From positions 95,001-159,000 of the forward strand of contig RXIC02000004.1 in assembly GCA_003952965.2 (NCBI GenBank): 64,000 nucleotides of DNA, in the 5' to 3' direction. A program made the translations under genes and the position numbers. The notes beneath the pieces are model-generated. The model had not been told where the DNA came from. It saw only the letters and a list, made by a program, of their open reading frames with translations, and did not search any database. This document shows positions 1 through 13,469 of this stretch, piece after piece (position 1 is the stretch's first letter; every line of letters starts with the position of its first letter). This DNA comes from Morella rubra (taxonomy: Eukaryota > Streptophyta > Magnoliopsida > Fagales > Myricaceae).

Positions 1-660
1 CGTATTCACATATATGAGAATTATATAAAAATAACAATAATCTTGGATTACTTTTAAAAAAAATAGAAATGGATTCGTTTTTTTTTGGAATAATACGAAT
101 GCTACAATTAGAATACTCATGAAGAAAGAACCGCAATAAATGCAAAGAGGAGGCATCTTTCACCCGGTAGCGAAGGGTTTGAACCAAGATTTCCAGATGG
201 ATAGGGTAGGGTATTAGTATATCTGCCACATAATTTAAATGTGGGAATTTGTCCTCTAAAAAAGGAAATATTGAATGAATGGATCGTAAATTGTAAGATC
301 TTACGATTTGTACCCCTTCTAAAGAAGATATTAATCGTAGAGAAAATGGAAGTCCACAATGACTGCAAATGCTTCTGATAGAATTTGAGAATACAAATTT
401 TTGTTGTATCCAAAAAATGGATTTTGGTTAGAATTATTAGCGTAAATCATCAAATGATTCTGTTGATACATTCTCGTAATTAAACGTTTTACAACCAGTA
501 AACTAGATTTATTATCATAAGCTACATTTTCCAAAAAAATCGATCTATTTAAACCATGATCATGAGCAAGTGCATAAATATACTCCCGAAAGATAAGTGG
601 GTATAGGAAGTCATGTTGCCTAAATCTATCTAGTTCTAAATATTCTTGAAATTCCTCCAT
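1..660 (-). pseudogene. matK: matK 5' part, frameshifted plastid copy
   Basis: Maturase K normally helps splice plastid group II introns, including the trnK intron that houses it. The start is at 660, reading [20 protein letters not shown], which matches the conserved N-terminus. The frame stays good for about 100 residues and ends at 331 soon after the [10 protein letters not shown] stretch. Downstream similarity (for example the LRFFLHEY region near 120) continues in other frames, so at least one frameshift is present. The gene runs off the window at position 1, leaving roughly the first 40 percent. The reading-frame loss supports a non-functional nuclear copy; homopolymer sequencing errors are a less likely alternative. 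Confidence 0.9.
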
Positions 661-1404
661 TTAGTTAAAATTAGATTTGAACCCGAAATAAGGGATTTAT
701 TGGGTTAGTAAATGACACATAGTACGATACAGTCAAAACAGGATATTTATTATAGTAAAAAAAGACTAGATAGATACCCCGGAAACAGATAAGACTCATC
801 AACGGACTCTTTATCCTCGCTTTTTCCATCTAATTTTATCGGTTTATGTTCATTCTAGGATAACAAGATGATTAGAAATCCTTTATTTTTTCAACCCAAT
901 CGCTCTTTTGATTTTGGAAAAAAAAAAATATTTTTATCAATATACTGCTTTTTCTACACATTTATCCCCACACTCTAATGGAGAATATCTACTAATAATT
1001 AATAATTAGGATTTATAAAAAAATGGATAATCCACTTATGTTAAAAACATTTCCCGCACCAAGCACTAATATATTTTTAACGTTTGATTAGATCGGGTAA
1101 TCATTCAAATTAAGAACAGAAGCTCGTTGCTTTTTTTGTCTCCTTATAATTGGAGCCATGGGGCTCTATCCATTTATTCGCTTAACCCAACTTTAATTTA
1201 ATTTTTTTCCGCGTCAAGAATTCGAACAAGATTTTTGATCGATCCGATAAGATAAGAATAAAAAATTCTCAGAATTCTCCATTAATACGACATGCTGCTT
1301 TTTCCATTCCTTCCTTTCAGGATCAGTCGCGGTTTTACAAGCTTTACCGATGGTATTGATGAATCCATTGCTTCATACAAATGTGTAAAAAATGCTAGTC
1401 GCAC
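661..1404 (-). other. trnK-UUU intron, 5' part upstream of matK
   Basis: This is the segment between the matK start codon and the trnK 5' exon, which in plastids is the 5' part of the group II intron of trnK-UUU. It is AT-rich and non-coding, and I see no other gene in it. Conserved intron pieces such as the stretch near 1300-1400 lie where expected next to the exon. Confidence 0.8.
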
Positions 1405-1441
1405 TTAAAAGCCGAGTACTCTACCGTTGAGTTAGCAACCC
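1405..1441 (-). tRNA. trnK-UUU: trnK-UUU 5' exon (plastid copy)
   Basis: On the minus strand this 37-nt segment begins GGGTTGCTAACTCAACGGTA and ends in CTCGGCTTTTAA, the standard 5' half of the split plastid lysine tRNA with its UUU anticodon. It is followed by the intron carrying matK. The 3' exon lies beyond the window start, so only half of the tRNA can be seen. The exon itself looks unmutated. Confidence 0.95.
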
Positions 1442-2315
1442 GAATCAAAATGTATAGATCCAATCGAAATCAAAAAAGAGATTCAATTGCACAACGCAAT
1501 CAAAATATTCAAATAAAATAGAAAAAAAAATATTCGAATCGATTCTGAACAAAAAAATGAATATATCAGATACAAATACAAATACGTCTAAGATAAGAAT
1601 CTAGCTTCAAATAAAAATATAGATATAATATAAAATCCAAATTTATCGACTACCACAGATTTGGTTCGTATGTTATCCATTATTATCTTATCCATTTTTT
1701 TTTTAATCAAAAAAAAAAATAAAAACTTCTTATATTTGTATCCCAGCAAATCCAATGAATCCATCGTTTGAATAAAGTAAAATAAAAAACCAAGTCTATA
1801 AAACAGAGAGAAATAGATACATTTATTCACGATCAGATTATATTTGTTTCATACACTGTTGTCAATATGAATGTGAATGTTGAGAAAAGAACATAATCTA
1901 GAAAACCATAAATTTTCATAAAAAATTATTCAATATTTTCTATTGATTCAATAATATTTTTTTATATTAATAAACTATAAAAAAATAAAAATAAAATTTA
2001 AATTCAAAAATAAAAAAAAAAGTTTCAACGAAAAATCAACAATTATTGAATTAGCGATAATGTAAAATTTTACATTTATAAATCCAACTACTTCATTTAT
2101 TCACTTGATCTTTTTGCGATTTATCTGTCTTATATGAATTTATCTCACTAAAAAAAAATCAATTTTTGTCGTTATAGACGACGACATTTTATGGTAGTAA
2201 TAATAAATTGGTAAGAATAGAGCAAAAGAGGGGACGTAGTATAGAAAAGGTTATATATATAAAGTTATATACAAGTCACCCCCCCCTTTTTTGTATTTCA
2301 TTAATTGAATTTCAT
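1442..2315. other. trnK-rps16 intergenic spacer
   Basis: This is AT-rich plastid spacer with several A/T homopolymer runs. I see no gene or strong structure in it. The open frame on the minus strand at 1588-1830 has biased low-complexity composition and matches no family I know. Confidence 0.6.
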
Positions 2316-2522
2316 CTATTGATTAAGGGAAAGTTCCATAAAAACTCCCGCCTTTTTTAAAATATCATGAACAGTTCCCGTAGGTTGAGCGCCCTTTTAA
2401 TGAAATCTAAAATAGCAGGAACATTTAAATAAGTTTGATTTTTATCGGATCATAAAAACCCACTTTCCGAAGATCTCTTCTTCTCTTCGAAACATCAATT
2501 GCAACGATTCGATAAACCGGCT
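2316..2522 (-). pseudogene. rps16: rps16 exon 2, frameshifted plastid copy
   Basis: rps16 encodes small-subunit ribosomal protein S16 of the plastid. Minus-strand exon 2 starts at 2522 with the [10 protein letters not shown] region, then KVGFYDPI, and ends with the PTGTVHDILKKAGVF region and a TAG at 2316. Two single-base losses in A runs, near 2445 and near 2395, shift the frame out and back, with an in-frame stop between them. Just upstream, the intron end carries the conserved GAGCCGTACGAGG motif of group II domain V/VI. The gene pairs with exon 1 at 3377-3416. Functional rps16 has been lost in several plant lineages, so the decay could predate transfer, but it fits general NUPT decay. Confidence 0.88.
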
Positions 2523-3376
2523 ATTGGGATAGATGTAGATAAATAATACCCCCCTAGAAACGTATAAGAAGTTTTCCCTCGTACGGCTCAAAAATTCGAA
2601 ATTATGTTTATATACAGAATTTCTAATTGTCAAATAGATCCATAAAATAATAAAATCAATTAAATTATGATTTAAATACTTTTTCTTGAAAAAGAAAAAA
2701 ATAATTCGTATTCACATCCTCATAACTCAAGTTGGATAACCCTTAAATAACCCAAAGGAAGCCCTTTAGGCATTTCGTTTATTGAGCGGTCTCTAACCAC
2801 GCACTTTTTGTCTGTCTCCTTTAGAATTTATTTTTCATTATGATCTATTCATAGAGACAACTGAAAATGGTATTTCCTTGTTCCAGGATTCTTGATCGTT
2901 GACTTGAATCGTTGGGTTTAGACATGACTTCGGTGATCTTTAATCATTTCAAAAAATGGCAGCAACATACCATTTTTTTGATTTCTTTCTTTCTATCAAA
3001 GAATCATACAAATGGTTGATTCCCCCGTGATACACTTTTAATTGAAAGAGTTTTACCAATTCCAAGAAATTTCCTTTGAAACTTGCTAGAATTGGATCCT
3101 TTCGATTTATATATCAAAATATACTTACGAAGTTGTTTCAATTTATTAATTAACACTAACCCTAGATACGTGCCCCTAAAAAATGAATCAATACTTTTTA
3201 CTCGAGCTCCATCATAATCATGTACTATTTACATCGCAACCCCCCAAAATGAGGTTTTTCGAGTATAACAGAACAAACGATGTCGAGCCAAGAGCACCCT
3301 CATTCCTATATAATTAATCAAAAATGATGGATGTAAGAATCCACAGACGACCATATCCTTCACCTTCAAGTCGCAC
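2523..3376 (-). other. rps16 group II intron
   Basis: This is the sequence between the two rps16 exons. On the minus strand it begins with GTGCGAC, a group II 5' boundary of the GUGYG type, and ends near the GAGCCGTACGAGG domain V/VI motif around 2580-2590. The length of about 850 bp is usual for this intron. I see no ORF of interest in it. Confidence 0.85.
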
Positions 3377-3416
3377 GTTGCTTTCTACCACATCGTTTTA
3401 AACGAAGTTTTACCAT
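3377..3416 (-). pseudogene. rps16: rps16 exon 1 (40 nt), intact segment of broken gene
   Basis: On the minus strand the ATG at 3414-3416 opens MVKLRLKRCGRKQ, the invariant S16 N-terminus, and the exon ends in a single C before the GTGCGAC intron boundary. The exon is unmutated, but the gene as a whole is broken because exon 2 has lost its frame. Confidence 0.93.
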
Positions 3417-4964
3417 AACATTTCTCTAGTAGGTTGCTGTAACCAGTATGTAATTGATTCCATTATGGAATCATGAATAATCATTGGTTCGGTCGGTACA
3501 TAGTAATCTATATTTTTCTGAATGGGTAGTTTCTGAAGAAGTCTCAGCAAGAATTCAAATTAACCCTATATCCATATATATATTTCTTTATAATTAGAAT
3601 ATAAAATAATTAGAATATAAAAACTATAAATAATAAATAACACAAATAAGTTCTTTTTTTTATTTAATTTTAATGGGGGGGCGGGGAATAAAGACTGATA
3701 TAAGAGAGGATTTTGGTTGTTATTATTTTTCATAAATCATAATTGAAAGAAAAGAATAGGAAATCCCCATATCTATCAGATAGACTAAAAAAATGTTTTT
3801 TGAAAGTAATTATAGATATTCTATGTTAAATATTTCAAATTTAGGGATCACAAATATCTTTTCACAACACAAAAATCAATCGAAATAAAATAAAGTTTTC
3901 AATGAAATAGAACGATAACAAGACACACATATAAGCATTTCCTCATTTCTGAGTAGTTTAGTTAACTTGACAAATTCTATTATCTTATTCACTTTACCTA
4001 AGGTAAAGTGAATAAGATAATAGAATTTGTCTCAATTGTTATATAGATTTACAATTATTCATTAGAAAAAACACAAAATACTTAAAAACGAAATTCAAAG
4101 AAAATACATACGTAACATACGTAATTTGATTGTTTTTTAATGATATTCGGACAGACACAAACATTGAAATTGGTATTTTCTGGTGACGATTAACTTCTAT
4201 CTACTCCGTTAATTCTATGAAGATGATGAATCATAAATAAAAACAAGAATCCTATATTTTTATTTTGTTTAGGAAGTACTAGACTATTTGTATAAATGCA
4301 AGTTAAAACAAGTCCAGATTAAGCTCCTATTTTTTTTTACCCTAAACTAGTCTTAAGAGACTTTATCTTATTGATTATTGATTGAAGTGAATTAGTACCC
4401 CAATATCAAAAACACACCCGTGTTTCTAATTTGGAAATCTACAGAAAATTAATAATCAGACTGTACCACTACTGTACCACTATTTCATTTTAAGTTAAAG
4501 TATAGGAAAAAAGAAAGAAAGGCTTTCACATTTCAATTTAGAATGCATCATTGAAAATTACGATGAGTATCGGAAACAAGGCTTTTTTTTATGAGGAATT
4601 CACTTAAATATGAAAGGGATGGGCATACAATGAAAAGACCGTTCCCTTATTTGAATTTTTTAATTCAAACTCTTTTGATCTATGCTCCTATCTTACCTGG
4701 ATACAAATGGATTCAATTACATCTGTGTGTTATTTGAACACAATTCAATTTGTGAAAAAGATATAATTCAGATAAGAATTAATCATTATAAGAAAAAAGA
4801 ATCATATTCTATCCAATATTATTATACTCTTAAATTATTATACTCTTAATAAAAAAACAAAAAGTTGTTTAAAATAAAAAAAAAAAAAGCTTTTATTCTG
4901 ATATAAAATCAGTATTCTGATGCGATATATAGAATCTGATATGATATATATATATAGGTATGCT
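3417..4964. other. rps16-trnQ intergenic spacer
   Basis: This is about 1.5 kb of AT-rich plastid spacer, long for this position but within the angiosperm range. It contains a perfect 31-bp inverted repeat, listed separately, and short repeats of TTAGAATATAAAA type near 3590-3620. No genes are visible. Confidence 0.7.
3969..4031. repeat. Perfect 31-bp inverted repeat (hairpin)
   Basis: A GACAAATTCTATTATC... arm at 3969-3999 is followed by one base and then its exact reverse complement at 4001-4031. The two arms pair without a mismatch. The hairpin lies in the rps16-trnQ spacer, where stem-loops that stabilise transcript ends are common in plastids. Whether it acts as an RNA 3' end signal here is inference. 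Confidence 0.95.
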
Positions 4965-5036
4965 CTGGGACGGAAGGATTCGAACCTCCGAATACCGGGA
5001 CCAAAACCCGTTGCCTTACCACTTGGCCACGCCCCA
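4965..5036 (-). tRNA. trnQ-UUG: trnQ-UUG (plastid copy)
   Basis: A 72-nt minus-strand tRNA begins TGGGGCGTGGCCAAGTGGTA and carries the anticodon loop TTTTGGTC (UUG). It ends with the T-arm GGTTCGAATCC and the matching acceptor strand. It shows the unmodified consensus of plastid glutamine tRNA, and I see no change that would disturb folding. Confidence 0.97.
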
Positions 5037-5346
5037 TTTTATATTCGACATTAATAAACACTAATATTGTTATTAGTTGTTCGTCAATTAGAATTATAGT
5101 CGCAATATCTATAGAATAGATTATTACTAGGATTTTGATACATTTAGATATAGAATTAAACGAAATTTATTGATCATTACATATAATTCAATTAAGATAT
5201 TGTATGAAAGTATGATTTCTTCTATTCTCTTTTTATTTGAGAATTGAAATATTTTTGATTGAGTTAGTTCAAATCAAAGAAAAATTTTTTGGTAGACCTT
5301 ATTTTTTTTTTAGTTTTTACTCATTTTTTTTATATAACTTAAATAA

Positions 5347-6127
<781 letters not shown>

Positions 6128-6296
6128 AAAATAAAGTTTTTGTTTTCCTTACTCGATTTTTAAACGTTCTTAAGATTTTATTTTATCTATTCCACATCTT
6201 TATCTTTAACTATTAAATTTATCTTTAACTATTAAAAAAAAAAAAGACTCGTCGAAATCGAAAGATAAATAAAAAATACCAAGTCATTGACAAAAG

Positions 6297-6384
6297 CGGA
6301 AAGAGAGGGATTCGAACCCTCGGTACGAAAAACCCGTACAACGGATTAGCAATCCGACGCTTTAGTCCACTCAGCCATCTCCCC
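6297..6384 (-). tRNA. trnS-GCU: trnS-GCU (plastid copy)
   Basis: An 88-nt class II tRNA on the minus strand, with D-arm ATGGCTGAGTGGACTAAAGC, anticodon region CGGATTGCTAATCCG (GCU), a long variable arm and T-arm GGGTTCGAATCCCTC. The acceptor start reads GGGGAGA where GGAGAGA is usual, which would pair with wobble. One base differs in the variable arm near 6332, outside its pairing bases. Probably foldable but slightly diverged. Confidence 0.93.
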
Positions 6385-7284
6385 CAATCGAAAAAGGATA
6401 ATTACTATGTTACATTACACAAAAAGTAGGGTTTGAAAAAGAGTCTTTCTTTCTTTTATATCTCTTATTTACTTATTTATTTTAATTCTATTATATATTT
6501 TATTCTATAATAATATATAATAGAATTCCATTGAGATAAAGTAAGGACTATAAAGAGATATCTCCAATCGACTATTCCACTGAATATAAATTAATATTAA
6601 TATAATATATATATAACCACCTATATAATTATAAATATATGAATTAAGAATATAATACCTAAATAATAATATATTTTATAAGTAAGAAATTCATTATAGA
6701 GTAGTAATTTATATTATATAAGTAAAATATATAAATAATATAATATAAAAAGTACCTCTTTGATTTCGTCTGCAAGAGCTTTTTTTAATTCCGCGGCCTG
6801 GCCTGGTCAGTACCTCGCCGGGCCTTTTTTGTTTCAATAAATCATAGAAAAAATAATTTATTTGATTTGAAACAAAAATGATTGTTATTGAAACAATAAC
6901 AATCATAAGAAAGACTATTTTTATTCCTATGATACAGAATAGAATCAAAGTGTCATTTCTTAATTATTTGATCTTTTTTATTTCAATAAAATAAATGGAA
7001 TAAAAAAAACAAAGAATGGAACCATATATTCTTGCACAATTTTATGCTTTGGCGTACGTATTTTTATCGAGCCGTATCTGTCAATGTCAAAGCATCCCCA
7101 GCAAAAGAAAAAAAACGTGTTATTTAGTTATTAAAATGAATCTTCTTTCCCTAATTTCATCGGGCTCCGTGAATAAAACACGTCAATGCTCTAATTTTTA
7201 TGATTCTTTTTTGATCCTCTTAATTATTAGGGCCAATTTTTCTGTTCGACAAAAGATACATTTCTATACAATAATCACATTGTA
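6385..7284. other. trnS-trnG intergenic spacer
   Basis: About 900 bp of very AT-rich plastid spacer. The open frames at 6709-6948 (minus) and 7016-7285 (plus) match no plastid gene I know and are probably chance. Confidence 0.65.
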
Positions 7285-8055
7285 GCGGGTATAGTTTAGT
7301 GGTAAAAGTGTGATTCGTTCTATTAACCCCTTTAATAGTTAAAGGGTCCCTTCGGTTTGTTTGATTACTATTCCGATCAAAAACTTTATTTCTTAAAAGG
7401 ATTAAATCCTTTACCTCTCAATGAAAGATTCGAGGAAGAATAGACATTCTCGTGATTTCTATCCAAAAAAGTCAATTAGAAATAAAAAAGTTGGATTATG
7501 AAATTACGAAACATAATTTATTTTTTAATTGGATCAATACTTCCAATTGAATGAGTATGAGTAAAGGATCCATGGATAAAGAGAGAAGGAAGTATTTCTA
7601 ATCGTAACTAAATCTTCAATTTTATGATTTGTATAAGAGATTGAAGCAAAATAGCTATTAAACAATGACTTTGGTTTACTAGAGACATCGACATATTCAT
7701 ATTGTTTTAGCTTGGGAAACAAAATACTTTTCCTAAGGATTCTTTCAAATAGAAATAGAGAACGAAGTAACTAGAAAGATTGTTATAATCCTCCTCTATA
7801 GGGATCATCTAGAAAGCGGGTTATTTTGAATGCATTCAAACAGAAAAGCTGACATAGATGTTATGGGCCGAATTTTTTTTTATTTCGTTTCCATCTGACA
7901 TCCGTGGAATTTATCCATCTTCCATAAAGGAGCCGAATGAAACCAAAGTTTCACGTTCGGTTTTGAATTAGAGACGTTAAAAATGATGAATCAACGTCGA
8001 CTATAACCCCTAGCCTTCCAAGCTAACGATGCGGGTTCGATTCCCGCTACCCGCT
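7285..8055 (+). tRNA. trnG-UCC: trnG-UCC, split by a group II intron (plastid copy)
   Basis: Exon 1 (7285-7307) reads GCGGGTATAGTTTAGTGGTA and then AAA, and is followed by the intron boundary GTGTG. Exon 2 (8008-8055) carries CCTTCCAAGC (UCC anticodon) and ends in the T-arm and CTACCCGCT. The exons total 71 nt, the standard size, and the intron is 700 nt, also usual. Both exons match the plastid consensus. The open frames inside the intron are not genes. Confidence 0.95.
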
Positions 8056-8126
8056 TCTATATTATCTATATTTCTTATATTCAAATTCTTATTTATTAAT
8101 AAAATATTCTATAATAGATTATAGAA

Positions 8127-8172
8127 TTTTATTCTATATAAAATAATTATTTTATTCTATATAAAATAATTA
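8127..8172. repeat. Tandem duplication of a 23-bp AT-rich unit
   Basis: The unit TTTTATTCTATATAAAATAA plus TTA occurs twice end to end, at 8127-8149 and 8150-8172, in the trnG-trnR spacer. Such slippage duplications are common in plastid spacers and could be lineage markers. Confidence 0.9.
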
Positions 8173-8324
8173 TAATAATATAGATAATATAATTATTCAA
8201 TTCAGATTAATGTAATTTATATAATGGATCATTGAATTGAATGCGCAATTCTGTAATTCTCTCACATATTTCTTTTCTTTTTTCTGAACAAAAGATGTGA
8301 AAATCAAACTAAGAAAAAAAAAAA

Positions 8325-8394
8325 GCGTCCATTCTAATGGATAGGACAGAGGTCTTCTAAACCTTTAGTATAGGTTCAAATCCTATTGGACGCA
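8325..8394 (+). tRNA. trnR-UCU: trnR-UCU, 70 nt (plastid copy, D-arm shortened)
   Basis: A plus-strand tRNA starting GCGTCCATTCTAATGG, with anticodon region AGGTCTTCTAAACCT (UCU), T-arm AGGTTCAAATCCT and 3' end GGACGCA. The usual plastid form has 72 nt and reads ATTGTCTAATGG in the D-arm. Here two bases are missing next to the D-stem, so folding is probably impaired. The acceptor and anticodon stems are intact. Confidence 0.9.
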
Positions 8395-8548
8395 ATTCCA
8401 TATATTTTATTTTCACTAGGTATTTTGAATGATTTGAATAAGAGACACTTATAATTAGAATATAATACTGAATCAAATAAAAAAAAAAAATAAAAAAAAA
8501 ACTAGATTATATAAATAATTATTAAAAAAAGTTATCTAAAAAATTTCT

Positions 8549-9650
8549 TTATACTTGTTCTTGAAGAAAGCGTTCCATTTCTTGAATAGCTTCTTCAAAA
8601 GACTTCCGCTTCCTCAGTGAATGTCTTGGTAGAAGATATTATTCTTGGAACTGAGGTTAACTACGTAATATTTCTTGACCTGTCCAATTTCTAATGAATC
8701 AAGATAACCATTCGTTCCAGTATAAATAGTCATTCCACCGTGAGAGGGGATTGAGATAGCAACTCGCGTAATTGAATTCCAATTTGCGGATCCTACTCTG
8801 GAGACGGAAATACCCACGTTAATAGCATCTGATTCCAGCATTGAATTTTATATAAGCCGAAACATCTCCCGATAAAAAGCAGTCATACTTCCTTCACCTA
8901 AACGAGAACTTGATTTAGCGGGAAAAGTCGTGAATGCAAATAAAAAAACATCTCCGGATAAACTTGGTGGTCTTCGTAATAGAAGAGACATTTAAAGCTG
9001 AAAGGATCATCATAAATGATTAAAGTGTGTCTTGAAAATAGGCTCCTGTATTGTATCACCGCGGTCTACAATCGTGTATTCCATTGCTCCCCTTTCTTGT
9101 AAAGCAGTCACTACCTGAGCCACAGAAGATGCTTTTTGACCAATAGCAACATAAACAAATTACATTTTGCCCTTGTTGATATGGCCAGTGTCTGTCCCCA
9201 ATAATTAATAAAATTAATTCGAATCAATAGCAATAATCGTTTGAATCATATACGGAATCCGAAATCCAGGAGCGGGAGATTCAATTAATCGAGAAGCTGA
9301 AATAGGAAATTTCCCTAAGGCATTTATAACACCCCCAAATAAGCCTCACTTACTGGTATCTGAGCAATTCTTCCTGTTGCTTTTACAGAACTTCCTTCTT
9401 GTATCATCAAACCGTCACCCATTAATACAACACCAACATTGTTTGATTCTAAATTCAGAGCAATGCCTATTGTACCCTCTTCAAATTCTACTAATTCACC
9501 CGCCATTACTTCATCAAGACCATAAATACGGGCAATGCCGTCGCCTACTTGAAGTACGGTACCGGTATTTACAACCTTTATTTCTCTATTATATTGCTCA
9601 ATACGTTCACGAATAATATTACTAATTTCATCTGCTCGAATGGTTGAGTA
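8549..9650 (-). pseudogene. atpA: atpA, ATP synthase CF1 alpha, deleted plastid copy
   Basis: This normally encodes the 507-residue alpha subunit of plastid ATP synthase. Only about 1.1 kb of the expected 1.5 kb remains. The N-terminal part (9324-9644) reads [19 protein letters not shown] through [14 protein letters not shown]; the usual ATG at 9648-9650 reads TAC instead, so the start is lost. The C-terminal part (about 8549-8841) contains [13 protein letters not shown] joined after a gap to [14 protein letters not shown] and ends MERFLQEQ-like before TAA at 8549. Much of the nucleotide-binding centre is reduced to frameshifted scraps between 8860 and 9320. Large internal deletions plus frameshifts make it a clear pseudogene. 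Confidence 0.92.
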
Positions 9651-9683
9651 TTTATTAATTATATTTATTTTAAAAAAATTAAA

Positions 9684-10065
9684 ATTAAAATACAACAAAA
9701 TGCTTATATTAGCATTGATGGTACGTAAACTCGTTGTTCAAAACGTATTCAAGTTCTAGAGCTCCTTTAAGGCTTTTGGAAAACCCGTTGTCGGACTTGA
9801 TTACTCGCTCTTTGTTGTTCAAAACAAATGGTTTCATTTTTGTAAATTTCTAATTGTTCCAAAGTTTTATAAGTTGAATTAATCAAATTCAACTTTTCTC
9901 GTTCTATATCAGAGTATCCATTCACTCGAAACTGATCCGCTTCCATTTCCACTTTCCTTAAACGTGCCCGGGCTTTTTCCAGCTGTTCAATGGCTACCCC
10001 GCGTAGTTCTTCTGAATTTCGAATAGTCTTCTCTTCTGTTTTCGATTATCTAATAAATCATTTAA
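9684..10065 (-). pseudogene. atpF: atpF exon 2 remnant, ATP synthase CF0 subunit I
   Basis: atpF encodes the b-type stator subunit of plastid ATP synthase. Minus-strand exon 2 begins near 10065 ([10 protein letters not shown]), then has a small frame break before [21 protein letters not shown] long clean helical stretch follows: [19 protein letters not shown] and [13 protein letters not shown], to about 9770. The C-terminal TINANI region near 9710 is also present but shifted. Exon 1 (N-terminal membrane anchor) is not found upstream. The end sits directly before atpA, as in the plastid atp operon. Confidence 0.9.
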
Positions 10066-11232
10066 TGAAAGTAGATTATCTTTCCATTTATTTAAAAATT
10101 TCCACGATCCCTTCCCGAACCAAACATGAATCTTTCGATTCATTTGGCTCTCGCCCAATTACTTCAATTATTTATGAGAAATTCCCATATTTTTTTATAT
10201 AATGAGCCTATCCTCCCTTCTTTATTCATATTCAAAAAAATCTCAAAACGGATCACTAAACCAGAATATTCGGAGGACTCTTCTGACCAAACAAATAATT
10301 GTCAGCAACGTTGTTTCTTTTTTTTTTTTCAAATCCAAAGAATTCTTCTTAATTTATACGTAGGTCATCGATTCAGCATTAGATAAAAAAGAGGGGTTGA
10401 AATACTCATAATTTTTTCCAATAAATATAAATATAAATAAATTGAAAAAATCAAAAGAAAGGGTTCAAATCATTTTATCGATATGAGTGTTCTATATCGA
10501 AAAAACTTTCTTTTCTAACTTTTCATTTTGAAATCATTTGCATATTAACATTAAAATATTAACCTAGTAGTAGAAAGAGTACCTTGCCGAGTGTGGACTT
10601 CAAACGGTTTAGCTTTAACCATGTTAATTGTTCCACATTATTGGTTGATAGAGAATCAAAGTAGATTTACCAATGAATCGCGAAATGCTATGGTTCTGAA
10701 ATATGATTTATTAATTATTCAAAAGTAATTCGATCGTGCACCTTTTCAATTATAACGAAAAAAACGGTTTGGTTGGATCCAGCCTATAAAAAAAAAAAAA
10801 AAAAATCAATCAAAAAAACACTTAGATTTAATAAAACAAAAAAATCCAAAAATTCGATCTAAATCTTCTATTATCTTTTTTTTTTTTGTAATTTCCTAAT
10901 TATTGATTTCTAAATAAATGGATTTTTTTTTTTCAATTGGAAAAAAAATGATACTTATTTTATTAGAATTAGGCACCAGTCCCTATGTCAATTCCGAAAT
11001 ATCTCGTTTATTGTAACACTTCCTACAAAAAATATTCCATTGGAATAAGAGGGGGAAGGAAGAAGGCGAGTCGGTATGCTAATTCCTCATCCTCCAATCA
11101 GTCCTTCCCATGGGTTATTGTCCCAACAAAAAATAATTGTAGGAGTGAAATCTTAATCGAATTTAATTCTAAAAAGCGAGAGCAGTAAGTCCAAGGAAAT
11201 AAACTAAGAAAAAATACGTATTGTTTATAGGA
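10066..11232 (-). other. atpF intron remnant and atpF-atpH spacer, exon 1 missing
   Basis: Group II intron sequence follows exon 2 on the minus strand, including GAGCCAAATGAATCG near 10145 and the block at 10570-10720 known from atpF introns. Before atpH one expects the 145-bp exon 1 ([20 protein letters not shown]). No such sequence is present between 10,720 and 11,232, so it appears deleted. The open frames on the plus strand here (for example 9990-10202 and 10985-11188) are antisense or spacer noise. Confidence 0.75.
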
Positions 11233-12731
<1,499 letters not shown>

Positions 12732-13469
12732 TCAATGATGACCCTCCATGGATTCGCCAATATAAGCCGCAGCTAAAGTTGCAAAAATAAGAGCTTGAAT
12801 ACCACTTGTAAATAATCCAAGTAACATGACAGGTATAGGAACGACTGAAGGTACTAAAGAAACAAGAACAACAACTACTAATTCATCAGCTAATATATTT
12901 CCGAAAAGTCGAAAACTAAGTGATAAGGGTTTTGTGAAATCTTCTAAGATATTAATGGGTAAAAGGATTGGAGTTGGTTGAATGTATTTACCAAAATAAC
13001 CTAATCCTTTTTAAGACCCGCATAAAAATATGCTACTGACGTGAGTAAAGCTAAAGCAACGGTAGTATTTATATCATTTGTAGGTGCGGCTAATTCCCCA
13101 TGAGGTAACTGTATGATTTTCCAAGGTAAAAGAGCACCTGACCAATTCGAAACAAAAATAAATAGAAACAAAGTTCCAATAAAGGAAACCCATGGACCGT
13201 ATTCTTCTCCAATTTGAGTTTGCTCACGTCTCGAATGAATTCAAGGACATATTCGAAGAAATTCTGACTGTCACTAGGAATGGTTTGTGGATTACGAACA
13301 GCTATAATAGCTGAACCTAATAAGATAGCAATTACAACCCAAGAAGTAATAAGTACTTGGGCATGGACTTGAAAACCTCCTATTTGCCAATAGAAATGTT
13401 GCCGACTTCCACACCAGATATATCGTATAACCCTTTTAGTGTGTTGATAGAACATAATAGAACATTCAT
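12732..13469 (-). pseudogene. atpI: atpI, ATP synthase CF0 a-subunit, frameshifted plastid copy
   Basis: atpI encodes the membrane a-subunit that forms the proton path against the c-ring. On the minus strand the start at 13467-13469 opens [20 protein letters not shown], and the end at 12732 closes [12 protein letters not shown] and TGA. The length of 738 nt is six less than usual. Small indels break the frame at several points: near 13395 before [19 protein letters not shown], after FIRDVSK near 13215, and near 13010 in the [13 protein letters not shown] region. The ends are well conserved. Confidence 0.92.

Noticed and set aside
1588-1830. 80-codon minus-strand ORF in the trnK-rps16 spacer
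   Set aside because: Low-complexity AT-rich composition, no family resemblance, and its position is a known plastid spacer.
9377-9616. Plus-strand ORF over atpA
   Set aside because: Antisense shadow of the atpA N-terminal coding region.
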